Translations under genes and position numbers: made by a program
Shown here: piece by piece, positions 14,855 through 22,838 of the stretch
Layout: each line of letters begins with the position of its first letter
Numbering within the stretch: the stretch's first letter is position 1
The notes under the pieces: generated by a model
Database searches by the model: none
What the model was told of the DNA's origin: nothing
What the model saw: only the letters and a program-made list of their open reading frames with translations
From: Methanobacteriota archaeon
GTDB taxonomy: Archaea > Thermoplasmatota > Poseidoniia > Poseidoniales > Poseidoniaceae
DNA length: 33,991 nt
Direction: 5' to 3'
NCBI GenBank assembly: GCA_009937205.1
Contig: JAACCR010000121.1
Location: 1 to 33,991, forward strand

Positions 14855-16465
14855 ATGGACAGATTACCAACGCGCATCATTCGTAGTGACCCTGACTACA
14901 TTGCTCGTAAGTCGCACAATGAGGGATTACTCGCAACTCTTCGTGAACGCCTTTCAGTCGCAAGCAATGGTGGTGGCGGCAAATACGTCGAAAGACATCA
15001 ATCTCGTGGCAAGATGTTACCAAGAGAAAGAATAGACCGAATCATTGACCCAGGTAGCGCATTTTTGGAATTATCTCCACTGGCAGCTTTTGAATTATAC
15101 GATGGCAGAGCGCACTCAGCTGGTATGGTAACAGGTATTGGAATGGTACACGGAAGAGAATGTCTATTCGTTGCTAATGATGCAACTGTAAAAGGTGGAA
15201 GTTACTATCCAATGACTGTAAAAAAGCATATTCGTGCTCAGTCAATCGCTCATGAAAACCACCTTCCTTGTATTTACTTAGTTGATTCAGGTGGCGCATT
15301 CCTTCCATTGCAGGATGAGGTGTTTCCAGATATTGGCCATTCCGGTAGAATCTTCCGTAATCAAGCCAAGATGTCTGGAGATGGAATTGCGCAAATTGCA
15401 GCAGTTCTAGGTTCTTGTACTGCTGGAGGAGCATATGTTCCAGCAATGTCGGATGAATCCATCATAGTCAAAGGCAATGGAACGATTTTCCTTGCAGGTC
15501 CTCCACTGGTCAAAGCAGCGACTGGAGAAGAGGTTACTGCTGAGGAATTAGGTGGTGCTGAAGTCCATACGGTCCAATCAGGTGTTGCAGATCACTTCGC
15601 AGAAGATGAGGCTGAAGCATTACGAATGGTTCGCAACATCGTTGAGAATCTGGGTCCAAGGCAATTAGCGCCAGCAGCCTTTGCTGAAGTTGAAGAGCCA
15701 GCACATGATGTCAATGATTTGCTAGGTCTAATTCCAAATGATAATCGTACACCATTGGCAATAAAAGAAGTAATTGCGAGAATAGTCGACGGTTCAAGAT
15801 TCCATGAATTCAAAGCCAGATATGGAACAACATTGATTTGTGGTTTTGCTCACATCCATGGTCACAAAGTCGGAATCGTTGCTAATAATGGGATTCTCTT
15901 TTCAGAATCATCATTGAAAGGTGCTCACTTTGTTGAGTTATGTGGTCAAAGAGGAATCCCATTGGTATTCTTGCAAAACATAACTGGGTTCATGGTCGGT
16001 AAGGCATACGAAGCAGGTGGAATTGCTAAGGATGGTGCAAAATTAGTAACTGCAGTATCATGTGTTAATGTTCCTAAATTCACAGTTATTATCGGTGGCT
16101 CTCACGGTGCTGGTAACTATGGTATGTGTGGTAGAGCATATGACCCAAGGTTCCTCTTCATGTGGCCAAACTCCCGTATTTCAGTAATGGGCGGCCCTCA
16201 AGCAGCTGATGTATTGACTACGGTCAAACAAGATCAAAGGGCGAGAGAAGGATTGCCTCCGATGGAAGGAACTGAGTTAGATGGATTCAGAAAACCGATA
16301 TTGGATAAGTACGAAACAGAAGGTTCACCTTACTATTCAACAGCCCGATTATGGGATGATGGAATTATCGATCCAAGAGATACAAGAGATGTATTGGGAT
16401 TGTGTTTGGCAACAGCGAGAAATGCACCATTGCCTAATGATAAATTTGGTGTATTCCGAATGTGA
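14855..16465 (+). CDS. Methylcrotonyl-CoA carboxylase beta (carboxyltransferase) subunit
   Basis: This is the carboxyltransferase subunit that moves CO2 from biotin to 3-methylcrotonyl-CoA in leucine breakdown. It has 536 residues, the usual length. MCC-type signatures are strong: [52 protein letters not shown], and the C-terminal half with [20 protein letters not shown] and [19 protein letters not shown]. These fit MCC better than propionyl- or acetyl-CoA carboxylase. ATG 14855 is preferred to the track's TTG at 14831 because GAAGGGG sits just upstream and the family begins here. It opens a run with a crotonase, a biotin carboxylase and a biotin carrier, the order of liuB-C-D in bacteria. 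Confidence 0.88.
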   Translation: MDRLPTRIIRSDPDYIARKSHNEGLLATLRERLSVASNGGGGKYVERHQSRGKMLPRERIDRIIDPGSAFLELSPLAAFELYDGRAHSAGMVTGIGMVHGRECLFVANDATVKGGSYYPMTVKKHIRAQSIAHENHLPCIYLVDSGGAFLPLQDEVFPDIGHSGRIFRNQAKMSGDGIAQIAAVLGSCTAGGAYVPAMSDESIIVKGNGTIFLAGPPLVKAATGEEVTAEELGGAEVHTVQSGVADHFAEDEAEALRMVRNIVENLGPRQLAPAAFAEVEEPAHDVNDLLGLIPNDNRTPLAIKEVIARIVDGSRFHEFKARYGTTLICGFAHIHGHKVGIVANNGILFSESSLKGAHFVELCGQRGIPLVFLQNITGFMVGKAYEAGGIAKDGAKLVTAVSCVNVPKFTVIIGGSHGAGNYGMCGRAYDPRFLFMWPNSRISVMGGPQAADVLTTVKQDQRAREGLPPMEGTELDGFRKPILDKYETEGSPYYSTARLWDDGIIDPRDTRDVLGLCLATARNAPLPNDKFGVFRM

Positions 16466-16507
16466 TAATGCAATTAGAAAATTAAAAATGCAATTGGAGT
16501 TTTAATC

Positions 16508-17371
16508 ATGGTAAATATGCAAAATCCACCTCAAACGCAACTGATCAGTTTAGAGATTTCAGGTTCTGCCTGCCGTATCACACTAAATCGTGAAGACAAG
16601 TTCAATGCACTTAACGTTCAAATGATAAGCGAATTGTGTCAAATTTTGCAATGGACAGCACAAAGAAGCGCTGGTGCTTTGGATTCACTAGTTGATGAAA
16701 ATGGTCATCAATTCCTAAGAACATTGGTACTCAGTGGTGCAGGGCGTCATTTTTGTGCAGGTGCGGATATCAATATGATGCGTGATGCAGGTGCTAATAG
16801 TGCGGAAGAAAACCGTGCAGATTCTGAAAGACTTGACAGTTTATTCAATGGACTTTGGTCCCACCCGTGTTTGACCATTGCTGCAGTTCAAGGAGTAGCA
16901 CTTGGCGGTGGCGCTGGATTAATCGCTTGCTGTGACCATGTAATCGCTAACAACAATATCAAAATCGCTTTATCGGAAGGGAAATTAGGAATTCTCCCAG
17001 CTGTAATAGGACCTTATGTCTACAGACGATTAGGTTCTGCTTGCTTCCGAAGACTAGCTATGATGGCTAGCCGTATAGATGGTGAAGAAGCGTTACGCAC
17101 TGGCTTTATTGAAAAGTTGGTCGACAACGAAGAGCAAATGATTGCAGAGGTTGACAAAGCAATCGCTGAAGTTCTAACCACTGGACCATGCGCTGTAACA
17201 TTAGCAAAAGAATTGACATTAGAGTTTGATAGATTTACCGAGAGTGATGCGGAATTGAGAGATTGGACTCTTAATTTTACTAGCAAAATGCGTGCATCAA
17301 AAGAGGGGCAGGAAGGTCTTTCTTCTTTCCTTGACAAGCGCCCAGCCAATTGGAAGCCAGATAGCGAATAA
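16508..17371 (+). CDS. Methylglutaconyl-CoA hydratase-like crotonase
   Basis: This 287-residue enoyl-CoA hydratase/isomerase family protein probably hydrates 3-methylglutaconyl-CoA, the product of MCC. Oxyanion-hole segments are present: HFCAGADINMMR near 80 and VALGGGAGLIACCD near 130. LSEGKLGILPAVIGPYVYRR matches LiuC-type hydratases closely in pattern. An insertion of about 20 residues (near 45-65) makes it slightly longer than usual. Its ATG has GGAG ten bases upstream and lies 42 bases after the carboxylase stop. A general short-chain enoyl-CoA hydratase is possible, but its place between carboxylase subunits favours leucine degradation. Confidence 0.83.
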   Translation: MVNMQNPPQTQLISLEISGSACRITLNREDKFNALNVQMISELCQILQWTAQRSAGALDSLVDENGHQFLRTLVLSGAGRHFCAGADINMMRDAGANSAEENRADSERLDSLFNGLWSHPCLTIAAVQGVALGGGAGLIACCDHVIANNNIKIALSEGKLGILPAVIGPYVYRRLGSACFRRLAMMASRIDGEEALRTGFIEKLVDNEEQMIAEVDKAIAEVLTTGPCAVTLAKELTLEFDRFTESDAELRDWTLNFTSKMRASKEGQEGLSSFLDKRPANWKPDSE

Positions 17372-17400
17372 GCGATTTCAAATTGTAAGAGGTGAAACAG

Positions 17401-18921
17401 ATGGCCAACAAACTGACTAAAGTTCTGGTGGCAAACCGTGGTGAAATCGCTTGCCGTATTCTCCGTGCTTGTAGTGAGGCTGGAATTGCATCAGTAGCGA
17501 TTTATGCTAGCAATGATGCAAAATCACTGTTCGTTGAATTAGCCGATGAAGCGGTACAACTCAGTGGAGATACGATTGCCCAAACCTATCTTGACCAACA
17601 ACAGATTTTACGAATAGCAGCAGCAACAGGTTCGGATGCAATCCATCCTGGTTTTGGCTTCTTATCAGAAAGAGCAGACTTTGCTCAAGCAGTAGGTGAT
17701 GCAGGAATCCAATGGGTCGGACCAAGTCCGGATGCAATCACCAAAATGGGTGACAAGATGACTGCCAGAATCACCATGCGTAATGCTGGAGTACCGGTCA
17801 TTCCTGGTGAAGAAATCGAAGAGGTTGAAGAACAAGCCGCTTTGATAGCAATTGAAGATGCCAGCCATAGAGTCGGATATCCACTTCTTCTCAAAGCATC
17901 AAGTGGTGGTGGTGGTAAAGGAATGCGGGCAGTTCATGATCCAAGTGAATTGATTTCATCTGCCCAAGGTGCTCGGAGAGAAGCTATTGCAGCATTCGGT
18001 GATGGCCGAGTCTATATCGAGAGATTGCTAACCGGTTCTAAGCACGTAGAGATTCAAATTCTTGCCGATAGGCATGGCAGAACTATTCATCTTGGAGAGC
18101 GAGAGTGTAGTGTTCAAAGAAGACATCAGAAAGTATTCGAAGAAGCGCCATGTGCAACGATGACGGCACAAATAAGAGATGCTATGGGAAGTGCTGCTGT
18201 TGCAGCAGCACAAGCAGTTGATTACGAAGGTGCAGGAACTGTTGAGTTCTTATTAGCACCTAATGGTGAATTCTTTTTCCTTGAAATGAATACGCGAATT
18301 CAAGTTGAACATCCGGTTACAGAATTGGTTACAGGCGTTGACTTGGTTAGAGAGCAATTGAGAATCGCAGCCGGTGAACCGATGTCATGTGGCGATTTGA
18401 TGATACGCGGTCACTCTATTGAAGTGCGATTATATGCAGAAGATGCAGCCAATAACTTCCTTCCAGCAATTGGAAAATTAGCAGTATTCTCTCCACCTGA
18501 AGGACCAGGAGTACGTTTGGATACCGGTGTTAGAGAGGGAGATGAAGTCACTCCAAATTATGACCCAATGCTTGCAAAACTAATCGTTTGGGCACCAAGT
18601 CGCCCTGAAGCATTGCAGAGAATGAGAAGAGCACTGGACGAATTTGTAGTTCTAGGAACTACTACCAATATCAGATTCTTGCGAGAGTTGTGCGACCAAT
18701 TAGAGGTAATTAACGGAACAACCGATACCACGACAATCGACAGACTATGGCCCAATGGCTGGTCGCCTAATGTTTCACAATCAATTCAAAGCGCTGCACT
18801 ATTAGTTGCTTCTTGTGCAGAGGTGAATGGTCTACAGCGCAGAACTTCTTCCAATTCTAATCAAGATACATCTGATGGGCCAGTCAGCCCATTCACAACA
18901 TTGAACAGGAGGTTTCCTTGA
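17401..18921 (+). CDS. Biotin carboxylase subunit of methylcrotonyl-CoA carboxylase
   Basis: This ATP-grasp biotin carboxylase charges biotin with bicarbonate using ATP. It shows the N-terminal VLVANRGEIACRILRA, the ATP-binding glycine loop SSGGGGKGMRAV near 168, and EMNTRIQVEHPVTE with the catalytic arginine region. At 506 residues it is longer than a free biotin carboxylase (about 450) but lacks the BT and biotin carrier domains of a full MCC alpha chain. Those functions lie in the next gene. A low-complexity tail of about 50 residues (TSSNSNQDTSDGP) ends it. ATG 17401 follows an AGAGGTG site; the track's GTG start nine bases earlier is less likely. Its stop overlaps the next ATG by one base. 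Confidence 0.88.
   Translation: MANKLTKVLVANRGEIACRILRACSEAGIASVAIYASNDAKSLFVELADEAVQLSGDTIAQTYLDQQQILRIAAATGSDAIHPGFGFLSERADFAQAVGDAGIQWVGPSPDAITKMGDKMTARITMRNAGVPVIPGEEIEEVEEQAALIAIEDASHRVGYPLLLKASSGGGGKGMRAVHDPSELISSAQGARREAIAAFGDGRVYIERLLTGSKHVEIQILADRHGRTIHLGERECSVQRRHQKVFEEAPCATMTAQIRDAMGSAAVAAAQAVDYEGAGTVEFLLAPNGEFFFLEMNTRIQVEHPVTELVTGVDLVREQLRIAAGEPMSCGDLMIRGHSIEVRLYAEDAANNFLPAIGKLAVFSPPEGPGVRLDTGVREGDEVTPNYDPMLAKLIVWAPSRPEALQRMRRALDEFVVLGTTTNIRFLRELCDQLEVINGTTDTTTIDRLWPNGWSPNVSQSIQSAALLVASCAEVNGLQRRTSSNSNQDTSDGPVSPFTTLNRRFP
18907..18912 (+). promoter_or_regulatory. Strong ribosome site for the biotin carrier
   Basis: AGGAGG lies inside the last codons of the carboxylase gene, eight bases before ATG 18921. 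It fixes the carrier start and supports coupled translation of the two halves of the MCC alpha chain. Confidence 0.7.
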
Positions 18922-19382
18922 TGCAGAACCAGTTCAAAACAGAAGATGGCTTAGTCGAAGTGACTATTTCTAAGCAAGGAGATTCATGGAATTTTGAAGG
19001 TCAATCGTGCCAGATTCTCAATGATGGCAGATTACAAGTAACAACTACAGATGGTTCAATGCATCTTGCAAGAGCAGCCAAGGTTGGTGATGTTTGGTGG
19101 GTTCATCTTAATGGTCACACCTTCAAATTGGAAAGAATTGAACCAGGAGCTAATGCCAGTGAAGAACAAGGCGGATTGACAGCACCAATGCCAGGAAAAG
19201 TTCTCGAAGTAATGGTTTCAGTTGGTCAAGAAGTGAGTGCTGGTACTACTTTAATGATCTTAGAAGCGATGAAGATGGAACATAAAATCGTTGCATCAAC
19301 AGATGGTACAGTTACTGCGATTAATTTCAGTGCTGGCGATCAAGTTGATCAGGGTGTAACTCTTCTTGACTTGGAAGAATAA
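18921..19382 (+). CDS. Biotin carboxyl carrier subunit with BT-like N-terminal part
   Basis: This 153-residue protein carries biotin between the carboxylase and carboxyltransferase subunits. The biotinyl site is EAMKMEH with Lys118, and the lipoyl/biotinyl fold spans about 85-153 (TAPMPGKVLEVMVS to the end). The first 75 residues are beta-rich and end in VWWVHLNGHTFKLERI. This looks like the small barrel (BT) domain that in one-chain MCC alpha joins carboxylase and carrier and contacts the beta subunit. So the break in the alpha chain falls before BT. The start overlaps the preceding stop (TGATG). A biotin ligase must be encoded elsewhere. Confidence 0.87.
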   Translation: MQNQFKTEDGLVEVTISKQGDSWNFEGQSCQILNDGRLQVTTTDGSMHLARAAKVGDVWWVHLNGHTFKLERIEPGANASEEQGGLTAPMPGKVLEVMVSVGQEVSAGTTLMILEAMKMEHKIVASTDGTVTAINFSAGDQVDQGVTLLDLEE

Positions 19383-19467
19383 TGGTAAATGCAATTGTCT
19401 TTATCATTCGATTCACTTACTTTAAAGCAGCATCGTTTTGAAATAAGAATCAATTTGTGCTTTAGTT

Positions 19468-19983
19468 ATGGCGACAAATAAGTTGACACTGGTAATGATT
19501 CTAATTATCGGCTTGAGTGGAATCGGAAATGTTTTGACGGTTTCTAATAATATGGAAATTGAAGATGAATATGACCAATTAGACCAGGATAAATCAACAG
19601 TTGATGATATGAATCAGCAATTAAATGATGATATAAAATCTTTGCAGGATGAGAGAGAAAATCTTTTGATTGAACTTTCACAATGGCAGATGAAGTACAA
19701 CCAATCGGAAGTAAATGTCAGCGGATTAAACTTGCAGATAGATGAGATCAAAATGCAATTGTCAGAAAATTTGACTAATTTAAGTCAATTGCAAATGGAC
19801 TTGAATGATTCTATTTCAACTTCTAGTGAGCAAAGTGATGCTTTGAACGCATCCATTGAAAGTTTACAAAACGACATGTTATCACTGAATACGACAATCG
19901 TTTCTCTCAACAGTTCGCTATTAGATTTACAACAACAATTGTCTGCTAATAATGCCACCATCGCAAATTTACAACAGCAATAG
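19468..19983 (+). CDS. Exported coiled-coil protein rich in N-glycosylation sequons
   Basis: This 171-residue protein is not recognised. An N-terminal hydrophobic segment (about residues 5-26) acts as a signal anchor. Almost all the rest is predicted coiled coil, made of Leu/Gln/Asn/Ser heptads with little aromatic content. It holds about nine N-x-S/T sequons, many spaced as if on one face, so it is probably external and glycosylated in an archaeon. It ends abruptly in NLQQQ with no closing domain. Its last 15 bases overlap the antisense LysE-like remnant, so the 3' end may have been made by a deletion. A TTTAAA-like box about 45 bases upstream and no ribosome site suggest a short leader. Confidence 0.6.
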   Translation: MATNKLTLVMILIIGLSGIGNVLTVSNNMEIEDEYDQLDQDKSTVDDMNQQLNDDIKSLQDERENLLIELSQWQMKYNQSEVNVSGLNLQIDEIKMQLSENLTNLSQLQMDLNDSISTSSEQSDALNASIESLQNDMLSLNTTIVSLNSSLLDLQQQLSANNATIANLQQQ

Positions 19984-20148
19984 TCCAATCGCCATACCGG
20001 TTATTAGAGACACATTACTCTTTTTTCCAAACATGCCACTATGCGCAAAACAGGTTAGTGGATTTGGCCCTGGAGTTAGTAACGCTAGAGCAAGAAATCC
20101 AAACAAATGGAATATCGCAATAGTAGCCTCCATGGCCATTGTAACCAT
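19969..20148 (-). pseudogene. Remnant of a LysE/RhtB-family exporter
   Basis: This 59-residue frame is just below the ORF-track cutoff. Its sequence follows the start of LysE-family amino-acid exporters: a first helix leading into LLTPGPNPLTCFAHSGMFG, then the start of a second helix (LITGMAIGLLLL) before a TAA. Family members have about 200 residues and five or six helices, so about two thirds is missing. The missing part is replaced by the coiled-coil gene on the other strand. A small functional membrane protein cannot be excluded, but a decayed gene explains the family-like start and abrupt end better. Confidence 0.5.
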
Positions 20149-20189
20149 TCATGATTGATAACCGTTGAGCAGTCACTGTTTGTTTTAGA

Positions 20190-21539
20190 CTATTCTTCAG
20201 GGGCTGAATACCAACGTCCTTGGAATGAATCATCAGAATTATCAATTCGTACGAAGAGGTCGAGTGATGACCAAACAAGACTGTTGAAACCACTCGCCAT
20301 TCCTTCTTGCCCACCAGCTTTAGCAGTCATGAAATCTAGTGTGTCTGATGGTGAGTGCCATTCTTGCCAGAATGAAATTTCTCCACCAGGGCTGAAGAAG
20401 TTGAAAGTAGGGAAGTCAGCAGAAAAGAACGCACAGTGGTCTGAAGCACATGATTCTGCAATCTGCCAATTAATCGGATTTGCCTCTGTTGGTCTGTATG
20501 AAAGGTCATCTTCTATTGTAGTTCCAACCCACTCGTACATTATCTGCATATTGCTCTCACTTGCACCAGCAATACTAATCTGCCATTCGTATTTTGTTGC
20601 AGAGAAAACTTCTCCACCCGGGCCGATAATTGGTTCTGATGCAGGTATGATTGGGTAGTTCAGAGAAACCATGTCGAAGTTCAGGTACGACTTTACTGTC
20701 ACATTTTCAGGTAAGTGGTTAACATATGCCGAAGAGCCTAGAAGCCCTTCCTCTTCACATGCCCACAATGCTGCAACAACAGTATGATCGAACTCCATCT
20801 TGGCCAATGCTTGAGCCATTTCTAAGGACACAGTAGATCCTGAAGTGTCATCATTTGCGCCTTCGTTTGTACCTCCTCCTGGTGGCGTGAATAAGTAAGC
20901 AATATCGAAATGACCTCCTACGACTATGTATTCGTCAGGATTTATTCTACCCCAATTGTAGCCAACAACATTCAATTGGTCAGGGTCATCATCGTACCGA
21001 GTTACTTCAACGAAATCGAATCCCATTTCCCTCATATCTTCAGCCATTGCTTCAGCCGCAGCTTCGTATGCAGAACCACCTTCGTGAACCGATGCACTAG
21101 CACACCACCTGTTGTTGTGTGAACTGGTTAACATATCGATAGTATCGTAAGCACGCCTACCATCTACAAGCATCATTTCTTGACTATCTTCAAGCATTAG
21201 GGTTGCATTCCAGAATTCGTCACCTGCAGTCACTGAAATGTTAACAGATTCTCTCTCACTGTCCAGTATCAATAATTCAAGTGATTTCTTTTCTGCAGGG
21301 AATGTAGTTGTCAAAGGGTCTCTTAGTACACCAAACTCATCTACATAGAACAATCCTGCAGATCGATTGAATGTCCAGTCCACATTCGAATCCACTTCGA
21401 TAGTCATGTATTGTCCACGAGTAGCCATGGAACTATCAGCGACACTCAGAGTTGGCGCAACATCATCTCCAGCATCTTCTCCGAAGTACCCACTCAAAGG
21501 GGCGAGTACAAGCAATAAAGATAGGAAAAGACAACGCAT
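20190..21539 (-). CDS. Secreted M28-family zinc aminopeptidase
   Basis: This 449-residue exported metallopeptidase has a signal peptide (about 1-17), a beta-rich N-terminal domain (about 28-120) and a C-terminal M28 catalytic domain. The two-zinc site is complete: GGHFD (His210), GANDDTSG (Asp230), CEEEGLLGS (Glu262 base, Glu263 ligand), NFDM (Asp289) and EWHSPSDT (His395). M28 enzymes release N-terminal residues from peptides, so it likely feeds on external protein. Paired cysteines near 364 and 369 could form a disulfide. The ATG lies four bases after the serS stop and uses a GGTGA ribosome site that includes the serS stop codon, so the two are cotranslated. Confidence 0.88.
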   Translation of the reverse strand: MRCLFLSLLLVLAPLSGYFGEDAGDDVAPTLSVADSSMATRGQYMTIEVDSNVDWTFNRSAGLFYVDEFGVLRDPLTTTFPAEKKSLELLILDSERESVNISVTAGDEFWNATLMLEDSQEMMLVDGRRAYDTIDMLTSSHNNRWCASASVHEGGSAYEAAAEAMAEDMREMGFDFVEVTRYDDDPDQLNVVGYNWGRINPDEYIVVGGHFDIAYLFTPPGGGTNEGANDDTSGSTVSLEMAQALAKMEFDHTVVAALWACEEEGLLGSSAYVNHLPENVTVKSYLNFDMVSLNYPIIPASEPIIGPGGEVFSATKYEWQISIAGASESNMQIMYEWVGTTIEDDLSYRPTEANPINWQIAESCASDHCAFFSADFPTFNFFSPGGEISFWQEWHSPSDTLDFMTAKAGGQEGMASGFNSLVWSSLDLFVRIDNSDDSFQGRWYSAPEE

Positions 21540-21543
21540 GTAA

Positions 21544-22833
21544 TCACCACTGACAAGGTTCTAGATGGGTTTTACCACCCATCAATGGTACTAAGCATTC
21601 AGGAACTTTAACACTACCATCTTCAAGTTGATTCTGTTCCATTATTGCAACTAATGCGCGACTAGTAGCGACAGCAGTTGAATTTAGAGTGTGTGCAATA
21701 GGTTGGCCAGCATGGCCTGGTTGGCCATAGCGAATGTTCAATCTATTGGCTTGATAATCAGTACAGTTTGAACAAGAGACGATTTCTTTGTATTGTTCAG
21801 CACCTGGAATCCATGCTTCAAGATCGTACTTTCTTGCCGCAACAGTACCCATATCGCCAGTGCAGATATTGACCACTTCGTAATGAATTGACAAACTATC
21901 CCATAAGTCGATACAATTTTGCAATAATTCTTCTTGCATTTGCCATGATTGCTCTGGTGTTGCGAAAACGATTTGCTCAATTTTTGTGAATTGATGGACT
22001 CGCCAAATCCCTAAATCGGATTGACCGTGTGAACCCACTTCTCTACGGAAACATGGAGAAACAGCAACCATTTTCAATGGTAATTGTTCTTCAGGGATTG
22101 TCTCATCCATGAACATCGCCGTCAATGGGTGTTCAGCAGTGGCTATCATGTAGAATTGTTCAGGTTTAGATCCATACATTACAGTCTCAAAGTCAGACAA
22201 ATCAGTAACGCCTTCGTAGGCTTCTCTATTCATCATAGCAGGGGGCTGAACGAAAGTGAAGCCCCTTTGGCGAATGAACTCAACTGAATATTGCTGTAAT
22301 GCAAATTCTAAGCGAGCCAAGTCACCCTTTAGGAAGAAGAAACGTGAACCAACAATCTTTGCTGCTCGTTTCAAATCAACCCACTTATTCATTTCAATAA
22401 GTTCGTTATGAGTGCGAGGTTCAAAATCAAAAATTGGTTTTTGACCATGAACGCTGTGTTGTGTATTGCCGCCTTCGTCCTCACCTACTGGTACATCAGG
22501 GTGAAGGATATTTGGAATTGACATCCTTATCTTATCTCTTTGAGCAAGAGCTTCATCGGTTGCACTTTCTGCTGTAGTAATCTCTGTTCCTAAATCTGCA
22601 ACTTGAGCCTTAATCTTCTCTGCTTCATCACGGTTTCCTGATTTCATCGCTTCTCCAATGCCTCGAGCAGCGACATTCTTTTGTTTTCTCAGTTGGTTGG
22701 TTTGATGTTGTAATTCTCTCCACTCTATGTCTAAATCAATCACTTGTTGAACTTTATCATGGGCAATACCACGCTTATCGTGATCCGCAAATATCAATTG
22801 CGGGTTTTCTCTAAACAAGGTAATATCAAGCAT
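21544..22833 (-). CDS. serS: Seryl-tRNA synthetase
   Basis: This class II synthetase charges tRNA-Ser and is the common (not methanogen-type) form. It has 429 residues. The N-terminal antiparallel coiled-coil arm that holds the tRNA long arm spans roughly 25-105. Class II motif 2 appears as VSPCFRREVGSHGQ and motif 3 within AVATSRALVAIMEQNQ. The start is ATG 22833 rather than the track's GTG at 22845, because GGTGA, which includes the stop of the upstream protease gene, sits at good distance. Being sandwiched between a membrane protease and a secreted peptidase is unusual and probably reflects operon packing rather than shared function. Confidence 0.93.
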   Translation of the reverse strand: MLDITLFRENPQLIFADHDKRGIAHDKVQQVIDLDIEWRELQHQTNQLRKQKNVAARGIGEAMKSGNRDEAEKIKAQVADLGTEITTAESATDEALAQRDKIRMSIPNILHPDVPVGEDEGGNTQHSVHGQKPIFDFEPRTHNELIEMNKWVDLKRAAKIVGSRFFFLKGDLARLEFALQQYSVEFIRQRGFTFVQPPAMMNREAYEGVTDLSDFETVMYGSKPEQFYMIATAEHPLTAMFMDETIPEEQLPLKMVAVSPCFRREVGSHGQSDLGIWRVHQFTKIEQIVFATPEQSWQMQEELLQNCIDLWDSLSIHYEVVNICTGDMGTVAARKYDLEAWIPGAEQYKEIVSCSNCTDYQANRLNIRYGQPGHAGQPIAHTLNSTAVATSRALVAIMEQNQLEDGSVKVPECLVPLMGGKTHLEPCQW

Positions 22834-22838
22834 TATTT

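Noticed and set aside
15174-15446. 90-residue minus-strand ORF within the carboxylase gene
   Set aside because: It is a shadow of the strongly conserved carboxyltransferase reading frame.
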